A DNA stretch of 64,000 bases from Candidatus Neomarinimicrobiota bacterium (GCA_036476315.1 JAZGBI010000063.1:1-64000); one strand, 5' to 3'; shown: positions 25,973 through 34,735, counted from the first letter of the stretch. Translations and numbers: made by a program. The notes: generated from the letters alone by a model not told the origin.

Positions 25973-26371
25973 CTAGGGGAGGCACTGGAATCCTTGCTCT
26001 TTGAAATGCTTATCGAATACAAACGCTATCTTGATCCCTAATCGCCGCATCATATCGAAACTGACACAATCTACAAGGCTGAGTTCACGCCTGTTTGCGG
26101 CAAGCATGCTCGTTACGCCTGCCTCGTGGACCGATTCATGAACCCATTTGACAGTCAAGATTGGAACAACGTCTTCTTGAAAGCTCCTAACTGCCTTCAT
26201 TCCAAGACGATGTTGAATTAATGCGAATGTCTCAATTAGAATATAACTGCTACACACCAGAGTATCGCTCTTGTCAATAAGCTCTTCCCATTTTTTCCCG
26301 GCTTTTGAATGATTTTCATCGTCAGCGTCCAGGATAGCCAAGAATGCCGATGTATCAATAAAACTGGTCAT
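25973..26371 (-). CDS. vapC: PIN-domain toxin, VapC family
   Basis: A 132-residue PIN-domain ribonuclease. The first acidic residue is in SFIDTSAFLAILDADDENH, the second in SSYILIETFALIQHRLG (glutamate) and the third in LSLVDCVSFDMMRRLGI, with FVFDKHFKEQGF at the end. These are the usual acidic metal ligands of VapC enzymes, which cleave tRNA or rRNA in characterised cases. The start overlaps the antitoxin stop by four bases. Confidence 0.9.
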   Translation of the reverse strand: MTSFIDTSAFLAILDADDENHSKAGKKWEELIDKSDTLVCSSYILIETFALIQHRLGMKAVRSFQEDVVPILTVKWVHESVHEAGVTSMLAANRRELSLVDCVSFDMMRRLGIKIAFVFDKHFKEQGFQCLP

Positions 26372-26616
26372 TTCCCGTACGCCTCAGCCAGATGCCTATC
26401 ATGTTGAGTGGATAGATCTGTGCGACCAGACCGAAAACGACCAGCCACTGCGATTGCCCGCCGCCGCCGCTCATCAGGACCTACGGATGAGATGGAACGA
26501 AGCAATATTTCTACTCCCCGACGAATTAGTTCCGCCACGGACTCATGCCTCTCGGCTGCTAACCTCTTCAATGTGGTGGCTTGTTCATCAGTCAGCTGGA
26601 TTTGAGTGCGAATCAT
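26368..26616 (-). CDS. Ribbon-helix-helix antitoxin of VapC
   Basis: An 82-residue protein starting MIRTQIQLTDEQATTLKRLAAE, a classic CopG/ribbon-helix-helix strand and helix, then SVAELIRRGVEILL and a basic linker, ending in an acidic/histidine-containing tail (STQHDRHLAEAYGK) that would contact the toxin. ATG 26616, with AAGGGGAA upstream, is preferred over a start 16 codons earlier. It probably represses its own promoter as the complex with VapC. Confidence 0.85.
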   Translation of the reverse strand: MIRTQIQLTDEQATTLKRLAAERHESVAELIRRGVEILLRSISSVGPDERRRRAIAVAGRFRSGRTDLSTQHDRHLAEAYGK

Positions 26617-26689
26617 GACTGTTCCCCTTTCTTCATGATTACATTTTTGATGTAATGATAACACACTTGGTTAAGAAACGCAAGGAAAA

Positions 26690-27325
26690 GTAGTTGGCAG
26701 TAAGCAGGGGCAAGATAAAGGATAAAAGAGAAAAGATAAAGAGAGACAAGTATCAAGGATTCAGGATCAAGTAACAAGGATCCAGCGACCAGTTGGGAGC
26801 TCGCAGGAAAGGGGTCCTATTTTTTGTTGATATATACGCCCTTTGTATGCTATACTTGGGAAAGGGCCACTTGGGAGTGACGGAGCGGGAGCCAAGAACC
26901 AAGAGCCCCCGTACGGTGCCGCTACCTGCCCGCCACCCACAGGGTGAGGCAGGCGGGCGGGGCAGGCAATCCGCAGGATCCTGTGGAGAGCCAAGTAACA
27001 AGGATCCCCGTACGCTGACGCTACGGGACAGGCAAGTAGCAAGGATCAAGTAACAAGGATCAAGTAACCAGTGAACCAGTCACCAGTTGGCAGTCAGCAG
27101 TGCCACGAATTACGTCGGAGCGAAGTTGAGAAAAGAATTAAGAGCAATATAATACTTTAATAGAATTTAATTGGATTTTACCTGAAAGTATGAATATATT
27201 TCAGACACAAGGGGTCAAGATAAAAGGAAAAAGATTAAAGATAAAAGTGGGCAGGGGCCAAAGATCAAGAACCAAGAACCAGAAGTGGTAGTTGGCAGTT
27301 GGCAGCAGCAGTAGGCAGGAGACAT
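26690..27325. repeat. Large composite repeat array
   Basis: Over 600 bases of repeat words: GATAAAAGAGAAAAGATAA, CAAG-NNN runs, CCCCCGTACGGTGCCGCTAC, a CCTGCCCGCC/GGCGGGGCAGG hairpin at 26926-26966, the palindrome TCCGCAGGATCCTGTGGA at 26970-26987, then CCAGTGAACCAGTCACC and GTCGGAGCGAAGTTGAG. The same components recur, largely in the same order, at 38.6-39.1 kb. It runs up to the start of the four-helix-bundle gene. Confidence 0.8.
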
Positions 27326-27332
27326 AGATCAC

Positions 27333-27719
27333 ATGAGCTTCAAAAAACTAAAGGTTTATGAGAACGCTTATCAGTTGGCGATGGATGTGTTTAAGGTCTC
27401 TAAGTCTTTCCCGAAGGAAGAAACATATTCATTGACGGACCAGATGCGAAGAGCCTCTCGATCTATCTGCGCGAATATTGTTGAAGCTTATCGTGAACGA
27501 ACATATCCCAGATTTTTTTCATCAAAGATCAGAGGAGCAGATGCAGAAACCAGCGAGATGCTGGTCTGGATCGACTTTGCCAAAGACTGTGGATATATTT
27601 CGAGTGAGGTTCACCAATCACTCGGTGAAAGATACAAAGAGATTGGCAGAATGCTGGGAAGCATGGCCACCCATCCTGAGCGGTTTATCCCGAGGGAAGT
27701 GGTTGGCAGTAACCAGTAG
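27333..27719 (+). CDS. Four-helix-bundle protein (S23/23S rRNA IVS-type)
   Basis: A 128-residue all-helical protein. The start KLKVYENAYQLAMDVFKVSKSFPKEETYSLTDQMRRASRSICANIVEAYRER is diagnostic of the S23 or four-helix-bundle family, also found as rRNA-intervening-sequence proteins and, as a distant relative, the Avd protein of diversity-generating retroelements. No reverse transcriptase, variable repeat or 23S rRNA gene lies nearby. It is embedded between repeat arrays on both sides, with AGGAG 12 bases upstream of the ATG. The function of stand-alone copies is not known. Confidence 0.9.
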   Translation: MSFKKLKVYENAYQLAMDVFKVSKSFPKEETYSLTDQMRRASRSICANIVEAYRERTYPRFFSSKIRGADAETSEMLVWIDFAKDCGYISSEVHQSLGERYKEIGRMLGSMATHPERFIPREVVGSNQ

Positions 27720-27862
27720 AAGCAGGAACCAGTTGGCAGTGGGCAGGAGGCAATCGACAGAAGGGAGCAGTCAGAAAAAATCGTAAGCAAGGGACGGTGA
27801 AAAGAAAACAGATTAATATGAATGTAGTTGCTGCCAACTGCAAACTGCAGACTGCCAACTGA
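27720..27862. repeat. Repeat words between the four-helix-bundle gene and dinB
   Basis: About 140 bases of GCAGGAACCAGTTGGCAGTG, CAGAAGGGAGCAGTCAG and CTGCCAACTG-CAAACTGCAG words. The last word, CTGCCAACTGAC, ends on the base before the dinB ATG, so the repeat occupies the place where a ribosome site would be expected. Confidence 0.7.
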
Positions 27863-27863
27863 C

Positions 27864-29057
27864 ATGATTGTTCATGTCGACATGGATTCGTTTTTTGTGG
27901 CCATTGAACGGCTGAAAGACCCGTCCCTCACGGGGAAACCGGTGGTGGTGGGAGGAGATCCTTCATTGGGCCGGACCGTGGTGGCATCAGCTTCCTATGA
28001 AGCAAGAACGTATGGAATCCATTCCGCTACCCCCATGGCCGTCGCCGTTCGACTGTGCCCTGCCCTCGTTGTGGTACCGGGCGATTTTCACACCTATGAC
28101 CGGTACTACCGGCAGGTCAAAGAGGTTTTGAAATCGTTCTCCCCCACGGTGGAAATGACCTCCATTGATGAAGGGTACGTGGATCTCACCGGGACACAAC
28201 GGCTGTGGGGTTCCTCCATGGAAGCGGGAGAGCGGATCCGGTGGAGGATCAAACAGGCGACAGGACTGAACTGTACCGTGGGAATCGCGAAAAATAAAGT
28301 GATGGCAAAAATCGCATCCAATTGGGCCAAGCCTAACGGACTTTTTTACATTTCCCCGGGAAAAGAACGAGAGTTTCTCGCCTCTTTGCCTGTGGATGCT
28401 ATTCCAGGAGTGGGGAATAAAACAGGATCCACGCTGCGGGCATTTGGCCTCGAAACGGTGGGGCAGATCACGACAGTGGATGAATCGCTCATGGAGACTG
28501 CCTTCGGAGCTTATGGCCGGAGTCTCTGGCGCACTGCCAGAGGAGAGGATGACAGGGGCCTGGTTCCTGAGTGGAGACGAAAATCCATCAGCAAAGAAAC
28601 CACCTTCCGGGTAGATACCGCGGATCGCCAGTACATTGTAGCGGTCCTTCACTATCTGATAGAAAAAGTGTGCCGGCGGTTGCGACAGGAAAAAAAGCGT
28701 GCCCGGACGGTGAGTGTGAAATTACGGTACGAAGATTTTGAAACCGAACTCAGATCCATGACGCTCTCCCAACCGGAGAATGTCGATGAGGTTATCTTTT
28801 CAGTGGCTAGGGATCTCACCCTCAACGCCATTACCCGGCGGGTGAGGATTCGTCTCATAGGTGTTGGGTTATCCAACTTAACAGACGATTATCATCAAAT
28901 AGATTTGTTTGAGGAACATACATGGTTAAGGATGCGGCAACGGCTGCTGGCAATGGATCAGACACGGGAACGATTCGGTTTTGACGCCCTGCTCGCAGGA
29001 GAAGCTATCCCGCTTATCAACTACAGTGGCCGCGTCACGGGAGCACAAATCTCTTGA
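27864..29057 (+). CDS. dinB: DNA polymerase IV (Y family)
   Basis: A 397-residue Y-family translesion polymerase. It shows HVDMDSFF at the start (metal ligand D6), the steric-gate region SFFVAIE, ASYEARTYGI, and the catalytic SIDEGYVDL (D102, E103), followed by helix-hairpin-helix residues (IPGVGNKTGSTLRAFGL) and a little-finger domain. A clamp-binding-like QIDLF occurs at 345-349 in the C-terminal region. ATG 27864 is chosen because the conserved text starts here; the upstream 12 codons are repeat sequence. No ribosome site is seen. ssb and the DnaE PHP gene follow, consistent with a translesion set. Confidence 0.93.
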   Translation: MIVHVDMDSFFVAIERLKDPSLTGKPVVVGGDPSLGRTVVASASYEARTYGIHSATPMAVAVRLCPALVVVPGDFHTYDRYYRQVKEVLKSFSPTVEMTSIDEGYVDLTGTQRLWGSSMEAGERIRWRIKQATGLNCTVGIAKNKVMAKIASNWAKPNGLFYISPGKEREFLASLPVDAIPGVGNKTGSTLRAFGLETVGQITTVDESLMETAFGAYGRSLWRTARGEDDRGLVPEWRRKSISKETTFRVDTADRQYIVAVLHYLIEKVCRRLRQEKKRARTVSVKLRYEDFETELRSMTLSQPENVDEVIFSVARDLTLNAITRRVRIRLIGVGLSNLTDDYHQIDLFEEHTWLRMRQRLLAMDQTRERFGFDALLAGEAIPLINYSGRVTGAQIS

Positions 29058-29135
29058 CTTGAGATAAGCCATTGATCATATTTCTCAAACATGGGAGAGA
29101 TGAAACGACCATAGCATCGAAAGAGAGGGGGCATT

Positions 29136-29540
29136 ATGCAAAAAGGCAGCGTCAATCGTGTCATCCTGGTGGGCCACCTCGGCTCGGATCCGGAGAGCCG
29201 CTACACACCTTCCGGGACAGCCACCACTAATTTCTCCATAGCCACCAATGAGACGTGGCGGGATGAGAATGGAGAACTGCAGGAACACACGGAATGGCAC
29301 CGGTGTGTGCTGTTTGGAAAATCGGCGGAGATGGCCAAAGAGTATCTGAAGAAGGGCCGGATGGTCTATGTGGAAGGTCGCCTGAGAACCCGGACCTGGG
29401 AAGATAAGGAAGGTATCCAGCGGTCCACGACGGAAGTCCGGGGAGATATGTTTACCATGCTCGGCCCGCGAGGAGAGGTCAGTGAGGAGGCGCCGGAAGA
29501 GACGGCCAAATCGACAGACGATGACGATCTCCCGTTTTAA
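29136..29540 (+). CDS. ssb: Single-stranded DNA-binding protein
   Basis: A 134-residue OB-fold [39 protein letters not shown], ending [34 protein letters not shown], then a short linker and the acidic tip DDDDLPF that recruits repair and replication proteins. The linker is shorter than in many SSBs. GAGAGGGGG precedes the ATG. It lies between dinB and the DnaE PHP gene and is followed by a hairpin terminator, so this copy may be dedicated to damage tolerance; whether it is the only SSB cannot be seen. Confidence 0.95.
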   Translation: MQKGSVNRVILVGHLGSDPESRYTPSGTATTNFSIATNETWRDENGELQEHTEWHRCVLFGKSAEMAKEYLKKGRMVYVEGRLRTRTWEDKEGIQRSTTEVRGDMFTMLGPRGEVSEEAPEETAKSTDDDDLPF

Positions 29541-29566
29541 TCAGGTGGCATAACTTATACCGGTTT

Positions 29567-29630
29567 GCTCCGTCTGTCGCTCCCTCGATTGGGGAAGCGA
29601 CAGGCGGAGCATAGGTTCGCCTCTTTTTTT
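29567..29630 (+). terminator. Rho-independent-type terminator after ssb
   Basis: Arms GCTCCGTCTGTCGC (29567-29580) and GCGACAGGCGGAGC (29597-29610) pair at 13 of 14 positions around a TCCCTCGATTGGGGAA loop. A run of eight T begins 12 bases after the stem (29623-29630). The gap between stem and T-run makes it slightly unusual. It would end the dinB-ssb transcript before the PHP gene. Confidence 0.65.
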
Positions 29631-29893
29631 GACGTGAATATACGCCTTTTATATGCAATCTCCCCTCATTATAGAAGCATGTAAAAACCTTTTAGCGGTT
29701 GTCCAATCTGAATACTGCCCTAGGAACTTCCGTTCCCTACACTTCCCGCACATTCTCGTCGTGGGATTATCTAGAGCGTGATTTTTATTGTACTTTTCTT
29801 GCGTAAGAAAGGACAGGAAAAAAGCACCGGGTATTCAGTGAATAAATCGAAACCGATCAACAAACCGGTTATAATAAGACAACAAATTTCTAG

Positions 29894-30631
29894 ATGCTGC
29901 CACTGATTATCTGTAAAAGTCATTATACCTTTCTGAAAGGGATTCATTCGCCTTCAGAACTTGTGGATTTTGCCAGAAAAAAAGGGGTAAAAACGCTCTG
30001 CCTGGCCGATAAGAACGGTCTCTATGGAGCCGTGGAATTCTATATTCGGTGCCGGGAGGCAAACATTCAACCACTCATCGCCACGGAACTGGTTCAGGAC
30101 AAACGGCACGTGACCATCGTGGCACGGAATGGGAAGGGATATGAGGAATTATGCCGCCTGGTTACCCAGCATCATCTGGAAAATCTTAAGATCGACGCAT
30201 TCCCCGATTCCCTGAATCTTCTTACCCTCTGCCGTGATCCTTTCCTCCTGCAGCGATGGCTCCTGCGGCGAAAGGGAGTGGAGCGAAACAACCTCTTTCT
30301 GGCCCTCAGCCTGTGGGACCGGGAATCTTTACGTTCCCTCTTGAATCTCTTATCCCGCCGCTCCGATCTTACCCGCGTTCCTGCCGTCCCGGTCATCGAG
30401 TGGAATCTTCTTGATCCTTCCGATGAACCGCTGCGTAACGTGCTGAGAGCCATCGACCTTAACTGTACGGTGGAGACGCTGCCGGAAAAAGAACGATTTG
30501 TGGGAGTGAAGATAAACCCGGAAGAGATTTCGTACGAACCCATGATCCCAGGTGACCACATTGCGAGACTGTGCCGCCTCGAGTTGGATCTTGAACGGTA
30601 TCACCTCCCCAGGTTCATACCCGAATCCTGA
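29894..30631 (+). CDS. Separate PHP domain of a DnaE-type DNA polymerase
   Basis: A 245-residue protein that corresponds to the N-terminal PHP domain of bacterial DNA polymerase III alpha. It starts with SHYTFLKGIHSPSELVDFARKKG and LADKNGLYGAVEFY, and ends with the segment RLELDLERYHLPRFIPES, which in full-length DnaE leads directly into the palm domain. The metal-binding histidines are lost (ICKSHY in place of the usual H-x-H, ADK in place of TDH), so it is probably not an active exonuclease. The remaining polymerase is encoded at 45590-47851, 15 kb away on the same strand. A TATAAT box at 29870-29875 lies 18 bases before the ATG; no ribosome site is evident. Confidence 0.85.
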   Translation: MLPLIICKSHYTFLKGIHSPSELVDFARKKGVKTLCLADKNGLYGAVEFYIRCREANIQPLIATELVQDKRHVTIVARNGKGYEELCRLVTQHHLENLKIDAFPDSLNLLTLCRDPFLLQRWLLRRKGVERNNLFLALSLWDRESLRSLLNLLSRRSDLTRVPAVPVIEWNLLDPSDEPLRNVLRAIDLNCTVETLPEKERFVGVKINPEEISYEPMIPGDHIARLCRLELDLERYHLPRFIPES

Positions 30632-30713
30632 CTTAACTTATTAAATAAGAACACCAGAGATTCCTGAAAATATATTGTAATAGTTACTCACACCTCATAT
30701 ACTAGCGGTAACC

Positions 30714-31163
30714 ATGTTGGACAAAAAAGACAAAATTATTCTTGATCTCCTTCAGGATACGGGACGGATGACGGCAAAGGAAGTGGCTCAGCATGTGGGA
30801 CTCTCCGTGCCGGCGGTGACGGAGCGGATGAAGAAATTGATGGATGAAGGAATTATTCGCGATTTCCGGGCAGTGGTGAATCCCAAGAAACTCGGCTATG
30901 ACGTGACGGCATTTATCTTTGTGGTGATGGCCTCATCGGACCATTATGAAGAACTCATAAGCCGCGCGGGCGATCTGGATGAAGTCCTGGAATGCCATTC
31001 CATCACAGGGGAAGGATCCCATATGTTGAAAGTGCGGACGCATGACACCTCATCCCTGGAGGCTCTCTTGAGAGAACTCCAGTCGTGGCCAGGAGTGATC
31101 CGGACTCACACCATGGTGGTCATGTCCACATTCAAGGAAGAGACCCACCTTCCGCTCCGGTAA
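30714..31163 (+). CDS. Lrp/AsnC-family transcription regulator
   Basis: A 149-residue regulator with an N-terminal winged helix-turn-helix (DKIILDLLQDTGRMTAKEVAQHVGLSVPAVTERMKKLMDEGII) and a C-terminal RAM ligand domain (LECHSITGEGSHMLKVRTHD, then SWPGVIRTHTMVVMST). These form octamers and respond to amino acids. It is read just ahead of a 2-hydroxyglutarate oxidase-like gene and glutamine synthetase, so a role in glutamate or nitrogen metabolism is plausible by position. The ATG lies 11 bases before the next gene's region begins to be transcribed in line with it. Confidence 0.93.
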   Translation: MLDKKDKIILDLLQDTGRMTAKEVAQHVGLSVPAVTERMKKLMDEGIIRDFRAVVNPKKLGYDVTAFIFVVMASSDHYEELISRAGDLDEVLECHSITGEGSHMLKVRTHDTSSLEALLRELQSWPGVIRTHTMVVMSTFKEETHLPLR

Positions 31164-31174
31164 ACACCATTCTC

Positions 31175-32308
31175 ATGGGTGTCGACTACGAGGTTGTTGT
31201 CATTGGCGCCGGAGTGGTTGGACTTGCGGTGGCTCGAGGCCTGGCAGAACAGAACGTATCATCCGTATTAGTGGTTGAGAAGGAAGACGATTTTGGCCTG
31301 GGTGTCTCGAGCCGGAACAGTGAGGTCATCCATTCGGGTATCTACTACCCGGAAGACTCTTTGAAGCTTCACTATTGTCGTTTGGGCCGGGAGAAGCTCT
31401 ATCGCTTCTGCCGGGCCAACGATGTATGGCACAGTCAATGCGGGAAGTTGGTGGTGGCACAGAAGGGTCAAGAAAAGAAGCTGGAGGCGCTGTACGCGCA
31501 GGCAAGAGCCAACGGGGTTCCCGAGATTTACATGATGAGGCAAAAGGAGATCCGGGCCCTTGAACCCGATGTGTCGGCTGCATCCGCCCTGTTTGTAGGA
31601 TGTACAGGAATTGTATCGGCTCATGAATTGATGTCCGCTTTTTCTCGCCATTCCACTGAAGCAGGCCACGACCTTCTGCTGAAAGCATCTGTGGTAGGGG
31701 CGGAACCCAAAGGGGAGGGCTATTCCGTGGCTGTAGAGGGTCCCGGGGAAGCCTCCTATGAGGTGACCACAAATTGGGTGGTGAATGCAGCGGGACTATC
31801 CAGTGATCGCGTGGCGGAATTCCTCTGGGGATCCGAAAGAAAAGACGGGCCCACGCTCCACTATTCCAGAGGCTCCTACTTCAAACTGTCATCCAGGTGG
31901 CGCCACAGGATACAGCATCTCGTCTACCCTATCCCTGATGAAGAGCACGATTCTCTTGGGATCCACCTCAGTTTTGACCAGGGAGGGAATATGAGGTTGG
32001 GGCCCAGCGCCGACTGGCTCCCTGAACCAGAAGAAGATTATACGGTTCGTGAAGACGACCTGGACATGTTCTACACCGCGGGCAGGCGGTATCTGCCTGC
32101 TCTGAAGCGTGAAGATTTGAGTGCGGACTTTGCGGGGATCCGACCCAAGCTGGCGGAAGCGGAAGGCAAACCTTCCGATTTCTACATCCGGCAGGAGAAA
32201 GACGAGGGGTATCCCGGTTGGATCAACCTGATAGGGATCGACTCTCCGGGACTGACAGCAGCCATCGCTATCGGTGAAGATGTGGTGGCGTGGATTGTGG
32301 AAGCCTAG
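31175..32308 (+). CDS. lhgO: FAD-dependent L-2-hydroxyglutarate oxidase/dehydrogenase-like
   Basis: A 377-residue flavoprotein of the DAO superfamily. The dinucleotide-binding motif is VVVIGAGVVGLAVARGLA at residues 6-23, followed by SSRNSEVIHSGIYYP, which is diagnostic of L-2-hydroxyglutarate oxidases. Later motifs are VNAAGLSSDRVAEF, HYSRGSYFKL, LRLGPSADW-like GNMRLGPSADW and IGIDSPGLTAAIAIG. It would oxidise L-2-hydroxyglutarate to 2-oxoglutarate with electrons passing to quinone or oxygen. ATG 31175 is chosen as the start of the dinucleotide fold; it lies 11 bases after the Lrp-type gene. Confidence 0.87.
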   Translation: MGVDYEVVVIGAGVVGLAVARGLAEQNVSSVLVVEKEDDFGLGVSSRNSEVIHSGIYYPEDSLKLHYCRLGREKLYRFCRANDVWHSQCGKLVVAQKGQEKKLEALYAQARANGVPEIYMMRQKEIRALEPDVSAASALFVGCTGIVSAHELMSAFSRHSTEAGHDLLLKASVVGAEPKGEGYSVAVEGPGEASYEVTTNWVVNAAGLSSDRVAEFLWGSERKDGPTLHYSRGSYFKLSSRWRHRIQHLVYPIPDEEHDSLGIHLSFDQGGNMRLGPSADWLPEPEEDYTVREDDLDMFYTAGRRYLPALKREDLSADFAGIRPKLAEAEGKPSDFYIRQEKDEGYPGWINLIGIDSPGLTAAIAIGEDVVAWIVEA

Positions 32309-32388
32309 CAAAAAAGGCTCTCCGTGAGACTTTAATAAGTCACGATATATCAATCCAAAACAATAATATTTAAAGATTCATCACGTGT

Positions 32389-32430
32389 CGACTTAATAAA
32401 CTTGCAAAATAAGTCGGTAATGCATAATAT
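32389..32430 (+). promoter_or_regulatory. Promoter of glutamine synthetase with an inverted repeat
   Basis: TTGCAA (32402-32407), a 17-base spacer and TAATAT (32425-32430) form a good sigma70-type promoter about 65 bases before the glnA start. CGACTTA (32389-32395) and TAAGTCG (32410-32416) form a perfect inverted repeat straddling the -35 box, a likely operator position. No sigma54 -24/-12 pair was found here. Confidence 0.55.
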
Positions 32431-32496
32431 TGGCTCTTGTTTTGAAGATCACGGGGTGGTTAAGGGGAACATACGAGTTAGGAAAGGAGAATAGCA

Positions 32497-33909
32497 GTGA
32501 CACCGAAGGAGTTTTTCGAGTTCTGTAAAGCAAACAATTCCGAGATGATCGACCTGAAATTTGTCGATCTTTTTGGCAGCTGGCAGCATTGTTCATTCCC
32601 GATTGATACATTGGATGAGAGTACGTTTGAAGACGGCCTCGGATTTGACGGTTCTTCCATTCGGGGATGGCAGGGAATTCACATATCTGATATGCTGGCG
32701 GTACCGGATCCAACCACCACATGCCTGGATCCCTTTTTCGCGAGGCCCACGGTCAGCGTCATTGCCAACATCGTGGATCCTGTGACGAAGAAGGACTACA
32801 CACGCGATCCACGTCACGTTGCCCGGAAAGGGGAAGAATACCTTCGATCAATAGGTATTGCGGACATCTGTTGCATTGGACCTGAACCCGAGTTTTTCAT
32901 CTTTGACGAAGTGAGGTTTGAGCAGAACCAGCATACGGGGATGTATCGAATCGATTCCATTGAAGGTGCCTGGAATACGGCGCGCTTCGAAGAACCGAAT
33001 CTGGGGTACAAACCCAGTTTCAAGGGAGGATATTTCCCGGTGAGTCCCACCGATACTTACCACGATCTTCGCGGAGAGATGGTCTATGAGATGCGCAAGG
33101 TGGGGATCATAGTCGAAGCTCACCATCATGAAGTGGCGACAGCGGGCCAGGGCGAGATTGACATGCGATTTGAGCCCCTCTTAAAAATGGCTGACCAGTT
33201 CATGTGGTACAAATACATCATCAAGAACGTGGCAAAGCAGAACGGGAAAACGGTAACCTTCATGCCGAAACCCATTTTCGAGGACAATGGAAGCGGGATG
33301 CACTCCCATTTTTCATTATGGAAGGATGGTGAACCCCTGTTTGCAGGTGACGGTTATGCCGGATTGAGCCAACTTGCCTTGTATGCCGCGGGTGGCATCC
33401 TGAAACATGCGCCGGCGATTCTGGCATTTGCGGCGCCTACCACCAATTCTTACCGCCGATTGGTCCCGGGGTTTGAGGCACCTGTCAATCTGTGTATGTC
33501 TGCCAGGAATCGGTCTGCGGCGGTCCGTATCCCCATGTATTCCGCAAATCCAAAAACCAAACGGCTTGAGTTCCGCTGTCCAGATCCCAGTTGCAACGGG
33601 TATTTAGCCTGGACGGCCATGCTAATGGCTGCGATCGACGGTATTCAGAATGAAATTGATCCTGGTGAACCTCTGGACCGGGATATCTACGGGATGAAAC
33701 CCGAAGAATTGGCAGGATACCGTCATACGCCGGCTTCACTGGAGGATGCCCTAAAGACATTGGAAGGTGATCATGAATTCCTCACAGCCGGGGAGGTTTT
33801 TACGGACGACCTAATTGACACCTGGATCAGTTGGAAGCACGATGAGGAGCTGGCCCCATTGGCCCACAGACCCCATCCGTTCGAGTTCCATCTGTACTAC
33901 GACGTGTAG
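32497..33909 (+). CDS. glnA: Glutamine synthetase, type I
   Basis: A 470-residue GSI enzyme that makes glutamine from glutamate, ammonia and ATP. Visible motifs: [62 protein letters not shown] (active-site glutamates and histidines), [34 protein letters not shown] and [10 protein letters not shown]398 in [11 protein letters not shown] sits where the adenylylation tyrosine lies in GSI-beta enzymes, so covalent control is possible; no glnE is in view. The GTG start has AAGGAG eight bases upstream. It has its own promoter at 32402-32430. Confidence 0.96.
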   Translation: MTPKEFFEFCKANNSEMIDLKFVDLFGSWQHCSFPIDTLDESTFEDGLGFDGSSIRGWQGIHISDMLAVPDPTTTCLDPFFARPTVSVIANIVDPVTKKDYTRDPRHVARKGEEYLRSIGIADICCIGPEPEFFIFDEVRFEQNQHTGMYRIDSIEGAWNTARFEEPNLGYKPSFKGGYFPVSPTDTYHDLRGEMVYEMRKVGIIVEAHHHEVATAGQGEIDMRFEPLLKMADQFMWYKYIIKNVAKQNGKTVTFMPKPIFEDNGSGMHSHFSLWKDGEPLFAGDGYAGLSQLALYAAGGILKHAPAILAFAAPTTNSYRRLVPGFEAPVNLCMSARNRSAAVRIPMYSANPKTKRLEFRCPDPSCNGYLAWTAMLMAAIDGIQNEIDPGEPLDRDIYGMKPEELAGYRHTPASLEDALKTLEGDHEFLTAGEVFTDDLIDTWISWKHDEELAPLAHRPHPFEFHLYYDV

Positions 33910-34735
33910 CCTTCAACGAGCGAATTTGAGGTAAGCAGAGGGTGATGCCAGGGGTGTCAATCGATGCATGGCTCTCAGAACTTCCTTCTCCAGCATTCCC
34001 TGTCCCCCCGATGTTCTCCTCGTGTGATTGTATCGACGGTCGCTTTGTCTCACGCTTTTCTTAGTGTTAGACCTGCCCACCACAAACGAAGTGCGATAGG
34101 CGAGAAAAGACATTAAAATCAGCATTCTGGTAGTTTCTGAAGGTGGGTTTTAGATATTGGAAGTTATCTTTTTCGTACCTTTCTTTCGTAAGAAAGGTAC
34201 CCAAAGAACCTTGGCTGAAAATAATCTGGCTTGTGTTGACTGTCGCCGCGGGGATGCATGAAACTCGTCTCCCGAAGTTGCGGGCTCCTCAGACAGTCAT
34301 GCATCCTAATCCACGGCTCCGCCAACCCTTTTTCACCAGATTATTTTAGGCCGTTTTTTCTACCTTGTTTGTGAGGGAAAGTCTGACTATCTGAGTCTCT
34401 TGTTCGGCACTATTCCCTCGGGCGAAATAGAACCAGAGGAGGTTTCCGTTAAGACGGAATCCTTAGTTTGAAATCCCGCCGCGGGATCAGTTTGGTTTCT
34501 TTCCAGAAAATCAACGACGGTTCCGCTCGGAGGAATCCAGCTTGTCCGTTCGTAACGAAGTGTAGACGGGCCGTGATCGTGTTCATTCTTTTTGTATCAA
34601 GTCGAAGATCCCGCCCGCCCCGCAAAGAGCGGGGACCCTTCGGGGACAAAAAGAACAGCAAACCTACAGTGATAGACTCTCCCTTCATTTTCCAGTTGTC
34701 TCCTTTTTCCCGATTTCACTTCGCGGCCGCCGGTA
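33910..34735. other. Gene-free stretch with nested inverted-repeat element
   Basis: Only the element at 34160-34350 stands out. ORFs on both strands through 34449-34905 look like chance frames with biased composition and no family features. A CCCGCCCGCCCCGCAAAGAG block near 34611 is another short repeat-like segment. Confidence 0.5.
34160..34350. mobile_element. Nested inverted-repeat element (possible MITE)
   Basis: Begins with a perfect 11-base hairpin (GTACCTTTCTT, loop TCGT, AAGAAAGGTAC; 34175-34200). Then come outer arms AAAATAATCTGG (34218-34229) and CCAGATTATTTT (34336-34347), perfect over 12 bases, with inner arms GGATGCATGA (34252-34261) and TCATGCATCC (34297-34306), perfect over 10. 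There is no coding capacity. A degenerate copy of the first hairpin lies at about 29786-29816, upstream of the PHP gene. Confidence 0.6.

Noticed and set aside
27333-27719. Diversity-generating retroelement based on the Avd-like gene
   Set aside because: No reverse transcriptase, template/variable repeat pair or C-type lectin target gene is in the window.
32389-32430. Sigma54 promoter for glnA
   Set aside because: TTGCA is present, but no GG at the required distance upstream; the sigma70-type boxes fit better.
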